A stretch of 64,000 nucleotides of DNA from Hypericum androsaemum (Eukaryota > Streptophyta > Magnoliopsida > Malpighiales > Hypericaceae): NCBI GenBank assembly GCA_963995505.1, contig OZ023180.1:7537263-7601262 (forward strand), written 5' to 3'. The translations under genes and the position numbers were made by a program. This document shows positions 24,586 to 35,766 of this stretch, in pieces. Under the pieces are notes generated by a model. It was not told the DNA's origin, made no database searches, and worked only from the letters and a program-made list of their open reading frames with translations. Position 1 is the first letter of the stretch; the number at the start of each line of letters is the position of its first letter.

Positions 24586-25015
24586 AAAAAAAAGAGAGAG
24601 GAAACAAAACAGGAAGAAGTTAGTCCTAAGTTGGCCCACACGACTAATTTGGAAGTCGCAAGCTAAAGAGGAAGCAAAATCAAAAAAGGAAGCTAGCGAA
24701 CTAAAGAAGGCGCAGCAGCTGATCAAGAAAAGGGACAAGCAAGACTAAAAAGCAAAGAAAAGCCAAAAGAGGAACTTTAACATTCTGTGAAGCGTGAAGT
24801 TCAAGCAAAGGCTGTTCTAGCTTTAGTAAGAACATACAAGTATCACGAGAGGAAAAAGGCAAGAGTGTGCGAGTACCTTAGAGTGAAAGGCCAAATATTT
24901 GAGTGCAAACACGAGTGAACTTGAGTGCACCTTACATTGAGAGTATACACGTAAGGGAGTGAGCTTGTGAGGCCATATTTTTTTTTATTACTAACCAATT
25001 TTTCTTGTAGCAAAC

Positions 25016-28000
25016 ATGTCGCATGAAGGTCAAACTATGGGAAGCATAGACCTTAAGTTATTAGTGGATGCCTTGGCCGGGAAGCTCGAGCAGATGGTGC
25101 AAGCTCAGATGGAGCCATTGCAACTACGCGTGGATGCCGTGGAGAATTCTCGTGACAACCCCCAAACGCGAGGCGAACTCCAAAGGCGTAGGAGAGGAGT
25201 ACCTATTGGAGAGTCGAGCGGAGCTGATTCTGAATCTGAAGAAGGCGTAGGCTCTACAAGGAGTCTTAGGAGAGCAAGAACAAACAGCCCACCTAGGGAG
25301 GCGAGGCAAAAGAGAGACGACAACATAGGGAGTATCAAACTTAAGATACCCTCCTTTGCTGGTCGTTCTGACCCGGAGGCGTACTTAGAGTGGGAGAAGA
25401 AGATTGAGTTCGTGTTTGATTGCCACAATAGCTCCGAAGCAAAGAAGGTAAAACTTGCCATCACCGAATTCACTGATTATGCTATAGCTTGGTGGGATCA
25501 ACTTGTGACAAGCAGGAGGAGAAATGGAGAACGCCCTATAGCTACTTGGGAAGACATGAAAGTGGTGATGAGGAAGAGATTTGTTCCAAGTCATTACTAT
25601 AGAGGGCTGTATAAGAAGTTACAAGGAATGAGGCAAGGAAATTTGAGCGTGGAGGAGTATTTCAAACAGATGGAGATGGCCATGATAAGAGCTGATATAG
25701 TTGAAGATAGAGAAGTTACAATGGCAAGATTCTTGAATGGACTCAATCCTGAAATTCAAGACAAAGTTGAGTTGCAACACTATGTGGAGTTGGAGGACAT
25801 GGTGCATATGGCAACGAAAATTGAGAAGCAACTCAAGAGAGGAGAGGGGAGAATAAGAGCTACATCGAGTTCTACTTGGAAGCCAAACTACCAAAAGAAG
25901 TTTGACAAGCCACAAGCAGCCAAAGTAGAACATAAATCCGAGAGTTCTCAAGCTAATTCTCAAAGGAAAGTGGAAGTCACTCCAGGTAGGAACCGTGACA
26001 TCAAGTGCTTTAAGTGTCAAGGAAGAGGGCACATCTCAAGTCAATGCCCTAACAAGCAAGCAATGGTGATCAAGGAAAGTGGAGAGATTGAAACTAAAGA
26101 AGAGGATTCGGAGCATGAAAGCATGCCTTCTTTGGAGGACGTATCCGAGGAAGAGTACCAAGCTGCTGAGAGGCTTACTCTTGTGTCTAGAAGAGCATTG
26201 AATGTGCAAGTAAAAGAAGAAAATGATGTGGCTCAAAGAGAAAATATTTTTCACACAAGGTGCTATGTCAAAGACAAGGTGTGTAGTGTCATCATAGATG
26301 GAGGAAGTTGTGCTAATGTCGCAAGCACTACTATGGTGGAGAAGTTAGGGTTACTCACTGGAAAACACCCTAAGCCTTACAAACTACAATGGCTGAATGA
26401 TAGTGGAGAAGTACGAGTGATGAAGCAAGTATTGGTAACATTCCGCATTGGCAACTATGAGGATGAAGTGTTGTGTGATGTTGTACCAATGCAAGCTGGT
26501 CATCTATTGTTAGGAAGGCCATGGCAGTTTGATAGGAAAGTGCATCATGATGGCTACACCAACAAATATTCATTTATACTTAAGAAGAGAGTAATCACCT
26601 TGGCACCCTTGTCACCATCACAAGTTTGTGAAGATCAACGACAGTTGCAAAAAGAAAGTGATGAGCAAAGAGAGCGTGACAAAAAGAAAAAGATTGAGAG
26701 GAGAGAAGAAGCCAAAAAAAAGATAAGAAAAACGGCCAATGGAGAGGAAAAGATTGAGAAAACAAAAGAAGCCGGAAAAACAGAAATTAAAACGGCCAAT
26801 GAGAGAAAAACCGAGAGTTGGAAAAGGAGTTACTATGTGGGAGCAAGTGATATTAAGCAAGCATGCTTTGAAAAGAAGCCTATGATCTTACTTCGGTATA
26901 GAGAGGCGCTTTTAAACACTAATGAGCTTGAACCACATGTACCTAGTACGGTTGTGTCTCTTTTGCAGGACTACAAGGATGTCTTTCCCGACGAGCTACC
27001 ACCTGGTTTGCCACCTATTCGTGGGATTGAACATCAAATAGACTTTGTTCTGGGAGCTGCCATACCTAACCGTCCCGCATATAGAAGCAATCCTGAAGAA
27101 ACAAAGGAGCTTGAGAAGCAAGTCAACGAGCTATTGGAGAAAGGGTACGTGAGAGAGAGCATGAGTCCATGTGCTGTTCCAGTCCTACTTGTGCCCAAGA
27201 AGGATAAATCATGGAGAATGTGTGTTGATTACCGGGCAGTCAATAACATAACGATCCGAGCTATCCGTGAATGGCCAAGCCCTACAAGTGTTGCTAATGT
27301 TAGGAGCTTTCATGGACTAGCTAGTTTTTATAGGAGATTTGTGAAGGACTTTAGTAGCATAGCCGCACCCATAACTGGAGTCATCAAGAAGAACGTGGGC
27401 TTTACTTGGGGAGAAGCTCAAGAGAAGGCCTTCCAACTACTAAAAGGGAAGTTGACTAATGCACCCTTGTTAGCTTTACCTAATTTCTCTAAGACTTTTG
27501 AAATAGAGTGTGATGCTTCTGGTATAGGAATTGGAGCTGTCCTTATGCAAGAAGGAAGACCCATTGCATAATTTAGTGAGAAACTAAGTGGTGCAACCTT
27601 GAATTACCCGACCTATGACAAGGAGTTGTACGCACTAGTTCGAGCATTGGAGACATGGCAGCATTACTTGTGGCCAAAGGAGTTCGTGATTCACACTGAT
27701 CATGAGTCACTCAAGCACTTAAAGGGGCAACACAAGCTGAACAAGAGGCATGCACGATGGGTGGAATTCATTGAGACATTTCCTTATGTCATTCGCTACA
27801 AGCAAGGTAAGGAAAATGTAGTGGCTGATGCACTATCACGAAGGTACGCCTTGATCTCAACTCTTGATGCTAAACTACTTGGCTTTGAACACATTAAAGA
27901 CATGTATGTTGATGATGTTGATTTTAGCGAGTTGTTTAGATCCACTGAAAGAAGTGCATTTGGTAAGTTCTTTCGTAATGAAGGTTACCTATTTCGTGAA

Positions 28001-29350
28001 AACAAACTTTGTGTGCCTAATTGCTCGTTGCGAGAATTACTCATTCAGGAGGCACATGGAGGTGGCTTAATGGGGCATTTTGGAATTGCAAAGACCTTGG
28101 CAATGCTACAAGATCATTTCTTTTGGCCACACATGAAGAGAGACGTTGAGAGAGTTTGTGGTCGTTGCATCACTTGCAAGCAAGCCAAGTCAAAGGTAAA
28201 ACCCCATGGTTTGTACACCCCACTACCTATACCTAGTGAGCCTTGGATTGATATCTCTATGGATTTTGTGTTAGGACTACCTAGGACTAAGCGTGGAAGA
28301 GATTCAATTTTTGTGGTAGTGGATAGGTTTTCTAAGATGGCACATTTCATTCCATGTCATAAGACTGATGATGCTTCGAACATTGCTGATTTGTTCTTTA
28401 GAGAGGTTGTTAGGTTGCATGGCATGCCTAGGACAATTATCTCTGATAGAGATGCTAAGTTCCTAAGTTACTTTTGGAAGACCTTGTGGTGCAAGTTAGG
28501 TACTAAGTTGTTGTTTTCTACTACTTGTCATCCTCAAACTGATGGTCAAACTGAAGTAGTGAATAGGACTTTGTCTACACTTTTGAGAGCACTCATTAAG
28601 CATAACATTAAGACTTGGGAAGAATGTTTGCCTCATGTTGAGTTTGCTTATAATCGTTCTGTCCATTCTGCTACTCAATTCTCACCATTTGAGCTTGTTT
28701 ACGGATTTAATCCTTTGACTCCATTGGATTTATCACCTCTACCTTCGAGTGAGCATGTTAACTTAGATGGCAAGAAGAAAGCTGAATTTGTCAAGCAGTT
28801 ACATGAAAAAGCAAGAATGAACATCGAGAAGCGCACGGAGCACTATGCGAGGCAAGCAAACAAAGGAAGGCACAAGGTTGTCTTTGAGCCGGGAGATTGG
28901 GTTTGGCTACATATGAGGAAGGAGCGTTTTCCTGTCCAAAGACGTTCAAAGTTGCTACCACGAGGAGATGGTCCATTCCAAGTGATAGAACGCATCAATG
29001 ATAATGCCTACAAGCTAGACCTTCCGGGTGAGTATAATGTAAGTGCTTCGTTTAACGTGGCTGACTTGAGTCCGTTTGATGTAGGTGATGATTTGAGGAC
29101 AAATCCTTTTCAAGAGGAGGGGACTGATGTGAGCAAGCCTAAGGACGCACCTACTATCAAGCTTGTAGACTCGCAGCAAGTTCAAGTTCCAATTGGGCCA
29201 ATGACAAGAGCAAGAGCTAGGAAGTTGCAATCTGACTTCAATGGACTAATGCAAGAAGTTTGGGCTCAAGCAAGTGCGTGGAGGACCAAGGACGTCCAAG
29301 AAGTCCAAGGGAGGCCCATGCACGTTTTGGAAGCTAAATGGGAAGTTTGA
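25016..29350 (+). pseudogene. gypsy gag-pol polyprotein, one stop and RT-core deletion
   Basis: One frame starts at ATG 25016. Gag (residues 1-~330) has DNIGSIKLKIPSFAGRSDPE and ends with the zinc knuckle CFKCQGRGHISSQC (about 26006). The aspartic protease has IIDGGSCANVAS (about 26295). RT begins normally ([20 protein letters not shown], then WRMCVDYRAVNNITI). At about 27258 it jumps in frame to RAIREWPSPTS, so roughly 130 residues are missing, including the palm and the YFDD motif. RNase H has IECDASGIGIGAVL and [16 protein letters not shown] at 27569-27571 replaces a codon just after GRPIA, and the frame resumes at once. Integrase has a zinc-binding N-terminus ([11 protein letters not shown]), the core [13 protein letters not shown] and QTDGQTE, and a C-terminal domain ending [12 protein letters not shown]. 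The tail runs into the 3' LTR. Confidence 0.95.
29112..29124 (+). promoter_or_regulatory. polypurine tract of young gypsy element
   Basis: AAGAGGAGGGGAC immediately precedes the 3' LTR and lies inside the pol coding frame. This is where plus-strand DNA synthesis would start. Confidence 0.85.
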
Positions 29351-29945
29351 GATGCACGCAATCTCCTGGATGCATGCGCACGTGAATTTCAAGCTTATCT
29401 TGGACATGCATCCCTAAATTTTAGGAATTGCATCTACTATGTTTTAGGACGTGATATTTACTAGATAGTCTATTAGTTATCTATGTTTAGATTGTTTTCC
29501 TACTTAGTTGAATATTTCGGCCAGAATCCCTTTAAATTAGGAAGGAGAGTTTTGGCCAGCCTTGAACTCCTTATTTGGAGTTACTTTTCGTTTAGGAAAT
29601 TGTAAGACTTATGGAGCCTATATAAAGAGGCATCCTCATTCAATAAAGACACAACAATTCGGAGAATTACTTAGCATTGGCTAATTGTGAGTTTAGATAC
29701 TCGTTTGTTCTTGCTTAGGCTGGTGAGTCGTCTTGGCTAGAATTTATCTTTCACTTATCAAGCGGATCATCCATCCCCGCTCGTGGCGTGATACGACCTT
29801 AGGTCAAGGTTCAGAAGCTCTTGCAGCGGGTTAAGGTTCAATTTCGCGCCTTAGTTCTTGTGAGTTCTTTGTGAGTAGTGATCTGTTCCATTCTGAAGTA
29901 ACAAACGGTCCGAGTTGTGAGTCTTTTCCGCTGAGATTCATATCA
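29125..29945 (+). repeat. 3' LTR of young gypsy element
   Basis: 821 bp, with TATATAAA at 29619-29626. It contains the last ~75 codons and stop (29348-29350) of the pol frame. The target duplication CTTTC follows at 29946-29950. Confidence 0.95.
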
Positions 29946-30900
29946 CTTTCAACAACCCCATTTTGTTGAGGTGTTCTAGGAACAGAAAATTATGGCTAAT
30001 TCTATTTTGATCACAGAAATTCTCGAACTCTTCGTTCTCAAATTCTGTTCCATGATCACTCCTTACACTTATGATCATGGTACTTTTGTCATTTTGCACT
30101 TTCTTGCAAAACTTGACAAATACATTGGTTGCTTCACTTTTTCATCTTAAAAATAACACATAAGTAAACCTAGAGTAATCATCTACAAACACATAGTGTT
30201 TTCTCCAAGACTTTATATTCGAGTTGGTCCAAATAAATCTATATGGATTAACTGCAATGGTCGAGAAGTAGACAAATAATATTTTAGTTTAAATGATGAT
30301 TTAACATACTTCCCTTTGTTGCATGCCTCAAAGAGTTTATTCTTATCAAACGATAACCTTGGCAAGCCTTCAACCAATTTACGCTTAGCAAGTTTGGACA
30401 ATATTCTCATGTTAAAATATCCCAACTTCTTGTGCCACATCTTTAACAATCAAACATGTGTTGTTTGCATCAAGACTCTTCAGGTTAACTACATAGAAAT
30501 TGCCTCTTCTATGTCCTATCATGTAAAAGCCTTCAGAACTTTTAACTTTGTAAACATTTTCTTCAAATTTAACACATAGTCTATTATCGCAGAGTTGTGA
30601 CACAGTAAGCAAGTTATGCTTTTAACCATCAACAAGCAACACATTTTTTTAAGAGTGGTAGATGAATTACCAACATTACCTTGATCGATAATTATGCCTT
30701 GTCCATTATCTCCGAAGGTGACCTTCCTTCCTTCCTTTTTCTTAATACTAGAGAAGAACCTTCTATCTCCAGTCATATGTCTCGTGCATCCATTATCGAT
30801 ATACCAATCCTGGTTCTGCTCATGATGCACTCTGAGACATACATGCAAGGACAACTAAGTCTTTGATTTTGTTACTCAAACTCGGTTGGGTCCAAATTTG
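29946..30900 (-). pseudogene. copia protease, GAG-pre-integrase and integrase N-part (split gene)
   Basis: On the minus strand, from right to left, the protease has the active-site-like WYIDNGCTRHMTG (about 30810; copia usually has D-S-G). The GAG-pre-integrase segment has MWHKKLGYFNMRILSKLAK (about 30440). The integrase core follows, with LIHIDLFGPTR (about 30220) and, at 29950-30000, codons for TPQQNGVVER up to the gypsy insertion. The frame shifts several times. Confidence 0.85.
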
Positions 30901-30959
30901 TCAAATAAAACATAAGTTTTCTTAGAAACCCAGACTCTCTTTGTTCTAGAAATCTTACC

Positions 30960-32355
30960 ATTCTGACAATTTCTAGCTAGACGTCTAGCATTGCCACAAG
31001 TATAACATCTTTTATTAGTTCGATAAGGACTATCTATATTGTCTATTACTTGGGCGACTAGTGGACTGTGTCAGCTGAGACATACGAGTAGTGTCAGGAA
31101 TAGTCTTTTCAGACTTTAACCCTTCCAACTCTTGTTCTAGAGCTTTGATCCTTTCATCTTTGAGAGTTACCTCATTTCTGAGCTTGGATCTTTCAATCAT
31201 AACTTCTTTTAGTTCACCTACAACTTGATCAAATGAATCATATAGCTCTTCAAAGGTAAAGTTAGCAAAGTCATCATCTACCTGAGAGGGTTCTTCTTGC
31301 TCAATCTCCATCAAGCACAACTGTGCTTCCTCGCTCTCATCTGAGGTGGATGAGTGAGAGTCGGTGTCATCCTAAAGGGCTACAAGACCCTTGTCTTTTC
31401 CTTTCTTCTTGTCAATGCCTTTTTCTGATTGAGCTTAGGATATTCACTTCTGACATGTCTAAGCTTGTTGTATTTACAGCACCAAATGGCTTCTTTCTTC
31501 TCATTTTCCTCTTTCTTCTTGAGGAATTCCTTGTTGGGGAATTTTCTTTTCTTGAAGAACTTTTTGAAGCGTCTTGCCAACATGGCAACGTATTCATCTT
31601 CTTCATCTGTCCCACAAGAATCATTTTCCCTTTCCTTAGCCTTGAAGGCTAGGTTCTTTTTCTGGGAGTTTATATTTTTCTCAGTTTCCTCATTTGACTT
31701 TTTGATCATCTTGATCTCATGAGTCATGTGTGATCCGACGAGTTCATCAATAGTAATGACATTGAGATTCTTAGCTTCTTCGATGGCAGTGACTTTTGAT
31801 GACCAAGACTTAGGCAAGCTTCTCAATAATTTGTGTACAATTTTACAATTAGTATTAGCTTTTGCCTAGTAACTTTAACCCATTTACTATGTTAGTAAAC
31901 CTTGTCACCATCTTACCAATGGTCTCTTCAGGTAACATTTTGAAAAGTTCATATTTGTATACTAACATGTTTATCTTAGACTCTTTCACTTGGTTAGTAC
32001 CCTCGTGAGTAACTTCAAGTTTATTCTAAATCTCTTTGGCTGAAGCAAACATAGAAATTCTATTAAACTCCGAAGTGTCTAAAGCACAATATAGCATATT
32101 TATGGCTTTATAATTTACCTGTTCCTTTTTTACCTCTTCTGAAGTCCAAATATCTTTGGACTTGATTACTCTCTCATCTTTTTTCAACTCGTAGGGAGTA
32201 AAAGGTCCATCTTCAATGGCTCTCCATGATTCCATTCATTGGCTGGAATGAAAATCTTCATTCTTGCCTTCCAGAAAGAATAATGAGCTCCAGCAAAAAA
32301 GGAGGTCTTGTGGTAGATTGCCCTTTAGCAAGGTGAGGTTTGATGTGGTTGCCAT
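30960..32355 (-). pseudogene. copia gag, degenerate
   Basis: The start ATG at 32355 gives MATTSNLTLLKG, followed by the UBN2-like part (SWRAIEDGPFTPYELKKDE at about 32230). Then come the region around 31826-31380 and a glutamate-rich coiled segment at 31320-31030. The zinc knuckle reads CCKYNKLRHVRSEYP, where the second and last zinc-binding cysteines of C-x2-C-x4-H-x4-C are tyrosine. Stops and shifts show that it is dead. Confidence 0.85.
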
Positions 32356-32416
32356 GATCTTTTCCCTCGGATGTTAGTCTTGCACACTTAAGCAAAGTGT
32401 GTAAGGTTTGGAACCC

Positions 32417-32428
32417 GCTCTGATACCA
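32417..32428 (-). promoter_or_regulatory. primer binding site (tRNA-iMet) of copia element
   Basis: The plus strand reads GCTCTGATACCA, which on the minus strand is TGGTATCAGAGC, a perfect initiator-Met primer site. It lies two bases from the LTR edge at 32431. Confidence 0.9.
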
Positions 32429-32430
32429 AT

Positions 32431-34526
32431 TGTAGGTTTAATAAGCATTCTAGGGGGGTGTGAATTAAGTTTCTAATGATTTTCCCAACTTCTTCGGTAC
32501 TTAGATTATCAGCGTAATCGAGAATAGGGACAGAGAGAATTGACACTAGATGTATAGTAGTTTGGCTCGTTCCACTTGAGCCTACGTCTACTCTTGATCC
32601 ATCCTCTCGCTTTTTATTATCCCTAATAAAAACATAAGAGTACACCACAAGTTTTACCAGGTTCACTAGCAAATCTCACAACCATTAGCTTCACGGACTC
32701 CGGCTAGCTACCGCTCTCTAGTTTTATCAGGTTCACTAGTAACCTCACAATACACTAGCTTTTACAGGCACCAGTTAGTTACCTCACTCTAGATTTATAG
32801 GATCTCTAGAAATTTTAAGCTTATCGTTGTCCTTACAAATATACTTCTCACACGTTCACACAGAAGTTGAGCTAAGCCAAAAGTATTTCTAATAAGCTCT
32901 TTGTCCTAAACACTTCGTGATCACAGCTTTTCTCTCTTGAATGTAGGAATTCAGATTCGAGCTAAATTTCTTCTTTGAATCTTGATCACTTTTTTTTATC
33001 GAGTGGTCCATCTTTGTCTTTGGATAATCTTCTATTTATATGATCTTCTTTGTACATAGCCATTGGACCTTGCTCTCCAAGCAAGTTTTCAAGCTTCCTC
33101 TCTAAGTCGCAAGTAGCCGTTTGAAGGGAAAGACATCATTAGCTAGCCAAGTAGCTAATACTTGTCTTCCTAGGCTTGACTTGAGTTGACTTTGACAAGT
33201 GGGTTGATTTGATCCCTAAAAATAGCTATTACAAACAAAACCAAAGAATTTCTAAATTTTTTTGTATCGAATTATGTTAGATCAACATAATCAAAATTTA
33301 AACAAATTTTCCTTAGACAAAAGAGTGAATCTTCTAGGGCAATCGCCCATCACGTGGACCTTTTCAAAGATGCTTATATAATTTTTCCCAAAGTTAATCT
33401 CTCTAATTCATAGAAGAGTACTTTAACTACCAAGCAACCAAGCCATGTCGAGGCACTTATACAGCGGATAAAAATCTTAATCATCTTGATCTAGGCACTC
33501 TTCGAACTTGCCTTGGGATAAATATCTAGATCTTTTGGTCAAACTTTAACTAGAATATGTAAGTAAAGACTTGAACCAGACTTCACACAGAAATCAGAGA
33601 TCACCCGAAAGAGAAGTTTATGACCTAGTGTAAGAATAAACTTAGTCTAAAGGAAAAAGTCATTTACCTAACTTGAAAGTTAAGTCTATGTAGCTTATGA
33701 CCGATCTCTCGATATACTTCTTTATCTCTTTGGTCATACTAGCATTTTATAGTACATAAGAATAATTGAGCTTACGATCAGTATACTATGCATAGCCTTT
33801 TTTTATCATACTTAACCGAATTTTGATATGTACTTAACCAAAATACTAAGATATTTTTAACAACTTTTGAAACCTCTTTTGTATCGGGTTATGTTAGTGT
33901 AAAAATAAACATAATTTAAAAAATTATATCGTGGACAAAAGAATGGTTCGTCTAGGGCAGGTGCCCTGTCACGTGGACTGCCTTAAGACGATTATAAAAC
34001 TCTTTCCAAAGTTAATCTCACTTATCTATATAAGAGAGCTCTAACCACCAAGCAACCAAGCTCTTGTAAAGCACTTATACGATGGGTAAAAGCATTAATC
34101 ATCTTGATCTAGGCAAGGTTCAAATTCGAACTTGTCTTGGGATAAATATCTGGATCTCTTGGTCAAGCTCTAACTTAACTAGATTGTATAAGTAAAGACT
34201 TGAACTAGACTTAAGAAAATCTTAACAACCTAACTCATAAAATATTTTTGTTGACTTCAGACTTCACTAGAAAATCAGAGATCACACGAAAGATAAGTTT
34301 ATGACTCTGTGTAAGAATAATCTTAGTCTGAATCAGAAAGTCATTTACCTAATTCATTTGTATAGCTTATGACCGATCTCTCGATGTACTTCGTTATTCC
34401 TTTGATCATGACTAGCATTTTGTAGTAATTATAGATAATTCGGTTTATGATCAGTGTGCTACTATGCCTACCTTTTTTGACTGATCTTAATCGAATTCTG
34501 ATATGCACTTAATAAAGGTATTTTCA
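32431..34526 (-). repeat. copia 5' LTR (2.1 kb) with internal duplication
   Basis: Begins TGTAGGTTT next to the primer site and ends ...GGTATTTTCA, giving TG...CA ends. Compared with the 1.79-kb copy at 13717-15506, the distal ~0.65 kb is present twice, at about 33240-33863 and 33864-34526. Each unit carries TTTTGTATCG, TCTAGGGCA..CGCCC and GACCGATCTCTCGAT. The flanking host sequence starts GTATTCGAATGG. Confidence 0.85.
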
Positions 34527-35230
34527 GTATTCGAATGGACGGAGCGTAGGAACTTTCTGAGCTCGTAGAGGGGATACTATTTTGTCTTCTGGGTCCGCAA
34601 TGCGAGAACGAAAGAGTATTTGTTTGTGACTCCCGTCATGATTTTTGTAGACTCCAGACTCCTATTCTGTTAGATGGCTAGATGACCGTTGTTATGTTCG
34701 GAAAAGTCTGTCAGTGCATATGGCTAGATGACCTCTGTTATGTTTGAAAAAGTCTCTCAGTGCATACTATGTGTTTGTAAATTCTCATTGATGTTTACAA
34801 ACCTGTCTGTATCTACTTTGTGTTCCTCTCGTACGTGTTCTGATCTGTCGAGTATATAACTGTGATGACTGATCGATGTTAGTGCGTCTTGATTTGAATG
34901 GTCATTGTTATGAATAACTAAAATATGGTCTTCTTTATAATTGAATTTGTGATGTATGTAATGCCGACTTACTGAGTTGTGTATCTCAGTTATTAAGGGA
35001 TGACTTGGGAGTGAGAACTAGGAGCAGGCTCATATATTTTATGTCACGACATTCATGTTTTTATTTAGACCAAGGACTTCTATGTACCACAAATGTTGTT
35101 TTATGATATTTCTTTAAAGTAAATAAGCCTAACAGAGAATTTTCACTCCGTGGTAGTTGGTATGCCCATTTTTTGGGGCGTGACAGGAGAAGAATGTAAA
35201 GTCGCTCTCTACTGGTGTGGTGAAAGCTAT
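34527..35230. repeat. host tandem duplication, unit 1
   Basis: Starts GTATTCGAATGGACGG and runs to GAAGAATGTAAAGTC...CTCTCTACTGG. A second direct copy begins at 35767 and runs to about 36900, with the same landmarks in the same order. No gene is recognised. Unit 1 starts exactly at the copia LTR edge. Confidence 0.85.
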
Positions 35231-35518
35231 CTGCAGGAATATGAATGTGAGAAAAAAGAAAGGACTTACCGAACGAAAGTAGCGAGAGGAGCAGTGGAGG
35301 GAGCTGGCAACGCTCGACATGTCTTCAACTTTATCTGCAAGAATGGCACATGGAATATTTTATTTACGGACCTTGACAGAAACATCATTATGGTTATGAT
35401 AAATGGAGGTGGACAATCAAAGTGTTTCAATTTGTGAACTCTAAATATGATGATGACACTCCTAATACCATATAAGTTCCAAATGTAACATCCGGAGTTT
35501 CAATTTGTGCACTTTCGG

Positions 35519-35596
35519 CACGTGGTCAATGAGGCAGTGAAGCTGTTCCATACCGGAGTCCGGTGGTTTGTGTTCGGGTACGACGACACCGTGTTG
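35519..35596 (+). pseudogene. GT31/DUF604 glycosyltransferase fragment
   Basis: About 26 codons read VVNEAVKLFHTGVRWFVFG then YDDTVL. This matches the segment of the intact glycosyltransferase at 57,232-58,846 that holds the metal-binding acidic motif (IVKEAVELNQTGVRWFVFG then DDDTVF). The first acidic residue is replaced by Tyr. No other part of the gene is recognised nearby, so this is a small captured or left-over piece. Sequence just downstream (GATATTCCGCCAGGAACAA, about 35611) recurs at 37136 without the fragment. Confidence 0.8.
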
Positions 35597-35766
35597 GCTG
35601 AGATATTCCGCCAGGAACAAGATAGGTAACATCAGAGACTTTGCCAGGAAGCATTGGCGGGTGTTGACTGATTTCTATCTAGCATGCAGGAATATTCCTA
35701 CGTCTTTCTCGGCCTCGTGTTTTACACACACCATATAAAGGGCTATCAGGTGATCTGAGGTGTGTG

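Larger units (their letters stand above)
23532..29945 (+). mobile_element. Ty3/gypsy element, CRM-like, young, RT-deleted
   Basis: A 6,414-bp element with two 821-bp LTRs (23532-24352 and 29125-29945) that differ at four positions by eye. Both start TGATGTGAGC and end GATTCATATCA. The target duplication is CTTTC on the right (29946-29950) and CTTTT on the left (23527-23531). The host copia sequence shows that CTTTC was the original. A perfect primer site follows the 5' LTR and a polypurine tract precedes the 3' LTR. The gag-pol frame is almost intact, with a single stop and an in-frame deletion of the RT core. The last ~75 codons lie in the 3' LTR, a property known for CRM chromoviruses. Lineage is inferred from that and from sequence type. 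Confidence 0.95.
21255..34526 (-). mobile_element. Ty1/copia LTR retrotransposon (main copy), decayed, Sirevirus-like
   Basis: Minus-strand element with a 5' LTR (32431-34526), primer site, gag, protease, integrase, RT and RNase H in copia order. It is interrupted by a young gypsy element (23532-29945) and separated from its extra ORF by a solo LTR. Its own 3' end cannot be fixed because the left side merges into a composite of LTR and extra-ORF pieces down to 13385. Domains are recognisable but contain many stops. No target duplication could be paired: the right flank is GTATT, where an unbroken version of the locus reads TGTATTCGAATGG at 35766. Confidence 0.85.

Noticed and set aside
24380..24740. 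Overlapping open frames on both strands around the AAAAG run
   Set aside because: They encode only repeated Lys/Glu/Arg or Phe/Leu/Ser strings produced by a pentanucleotide repeat in an untranslated leader.
35150..35437. 95-codon open frame on +
   Set aside because: It crosses the edge of the tandem duplication and continues into non-duplicated DNA, with no domain match. Probably chance.
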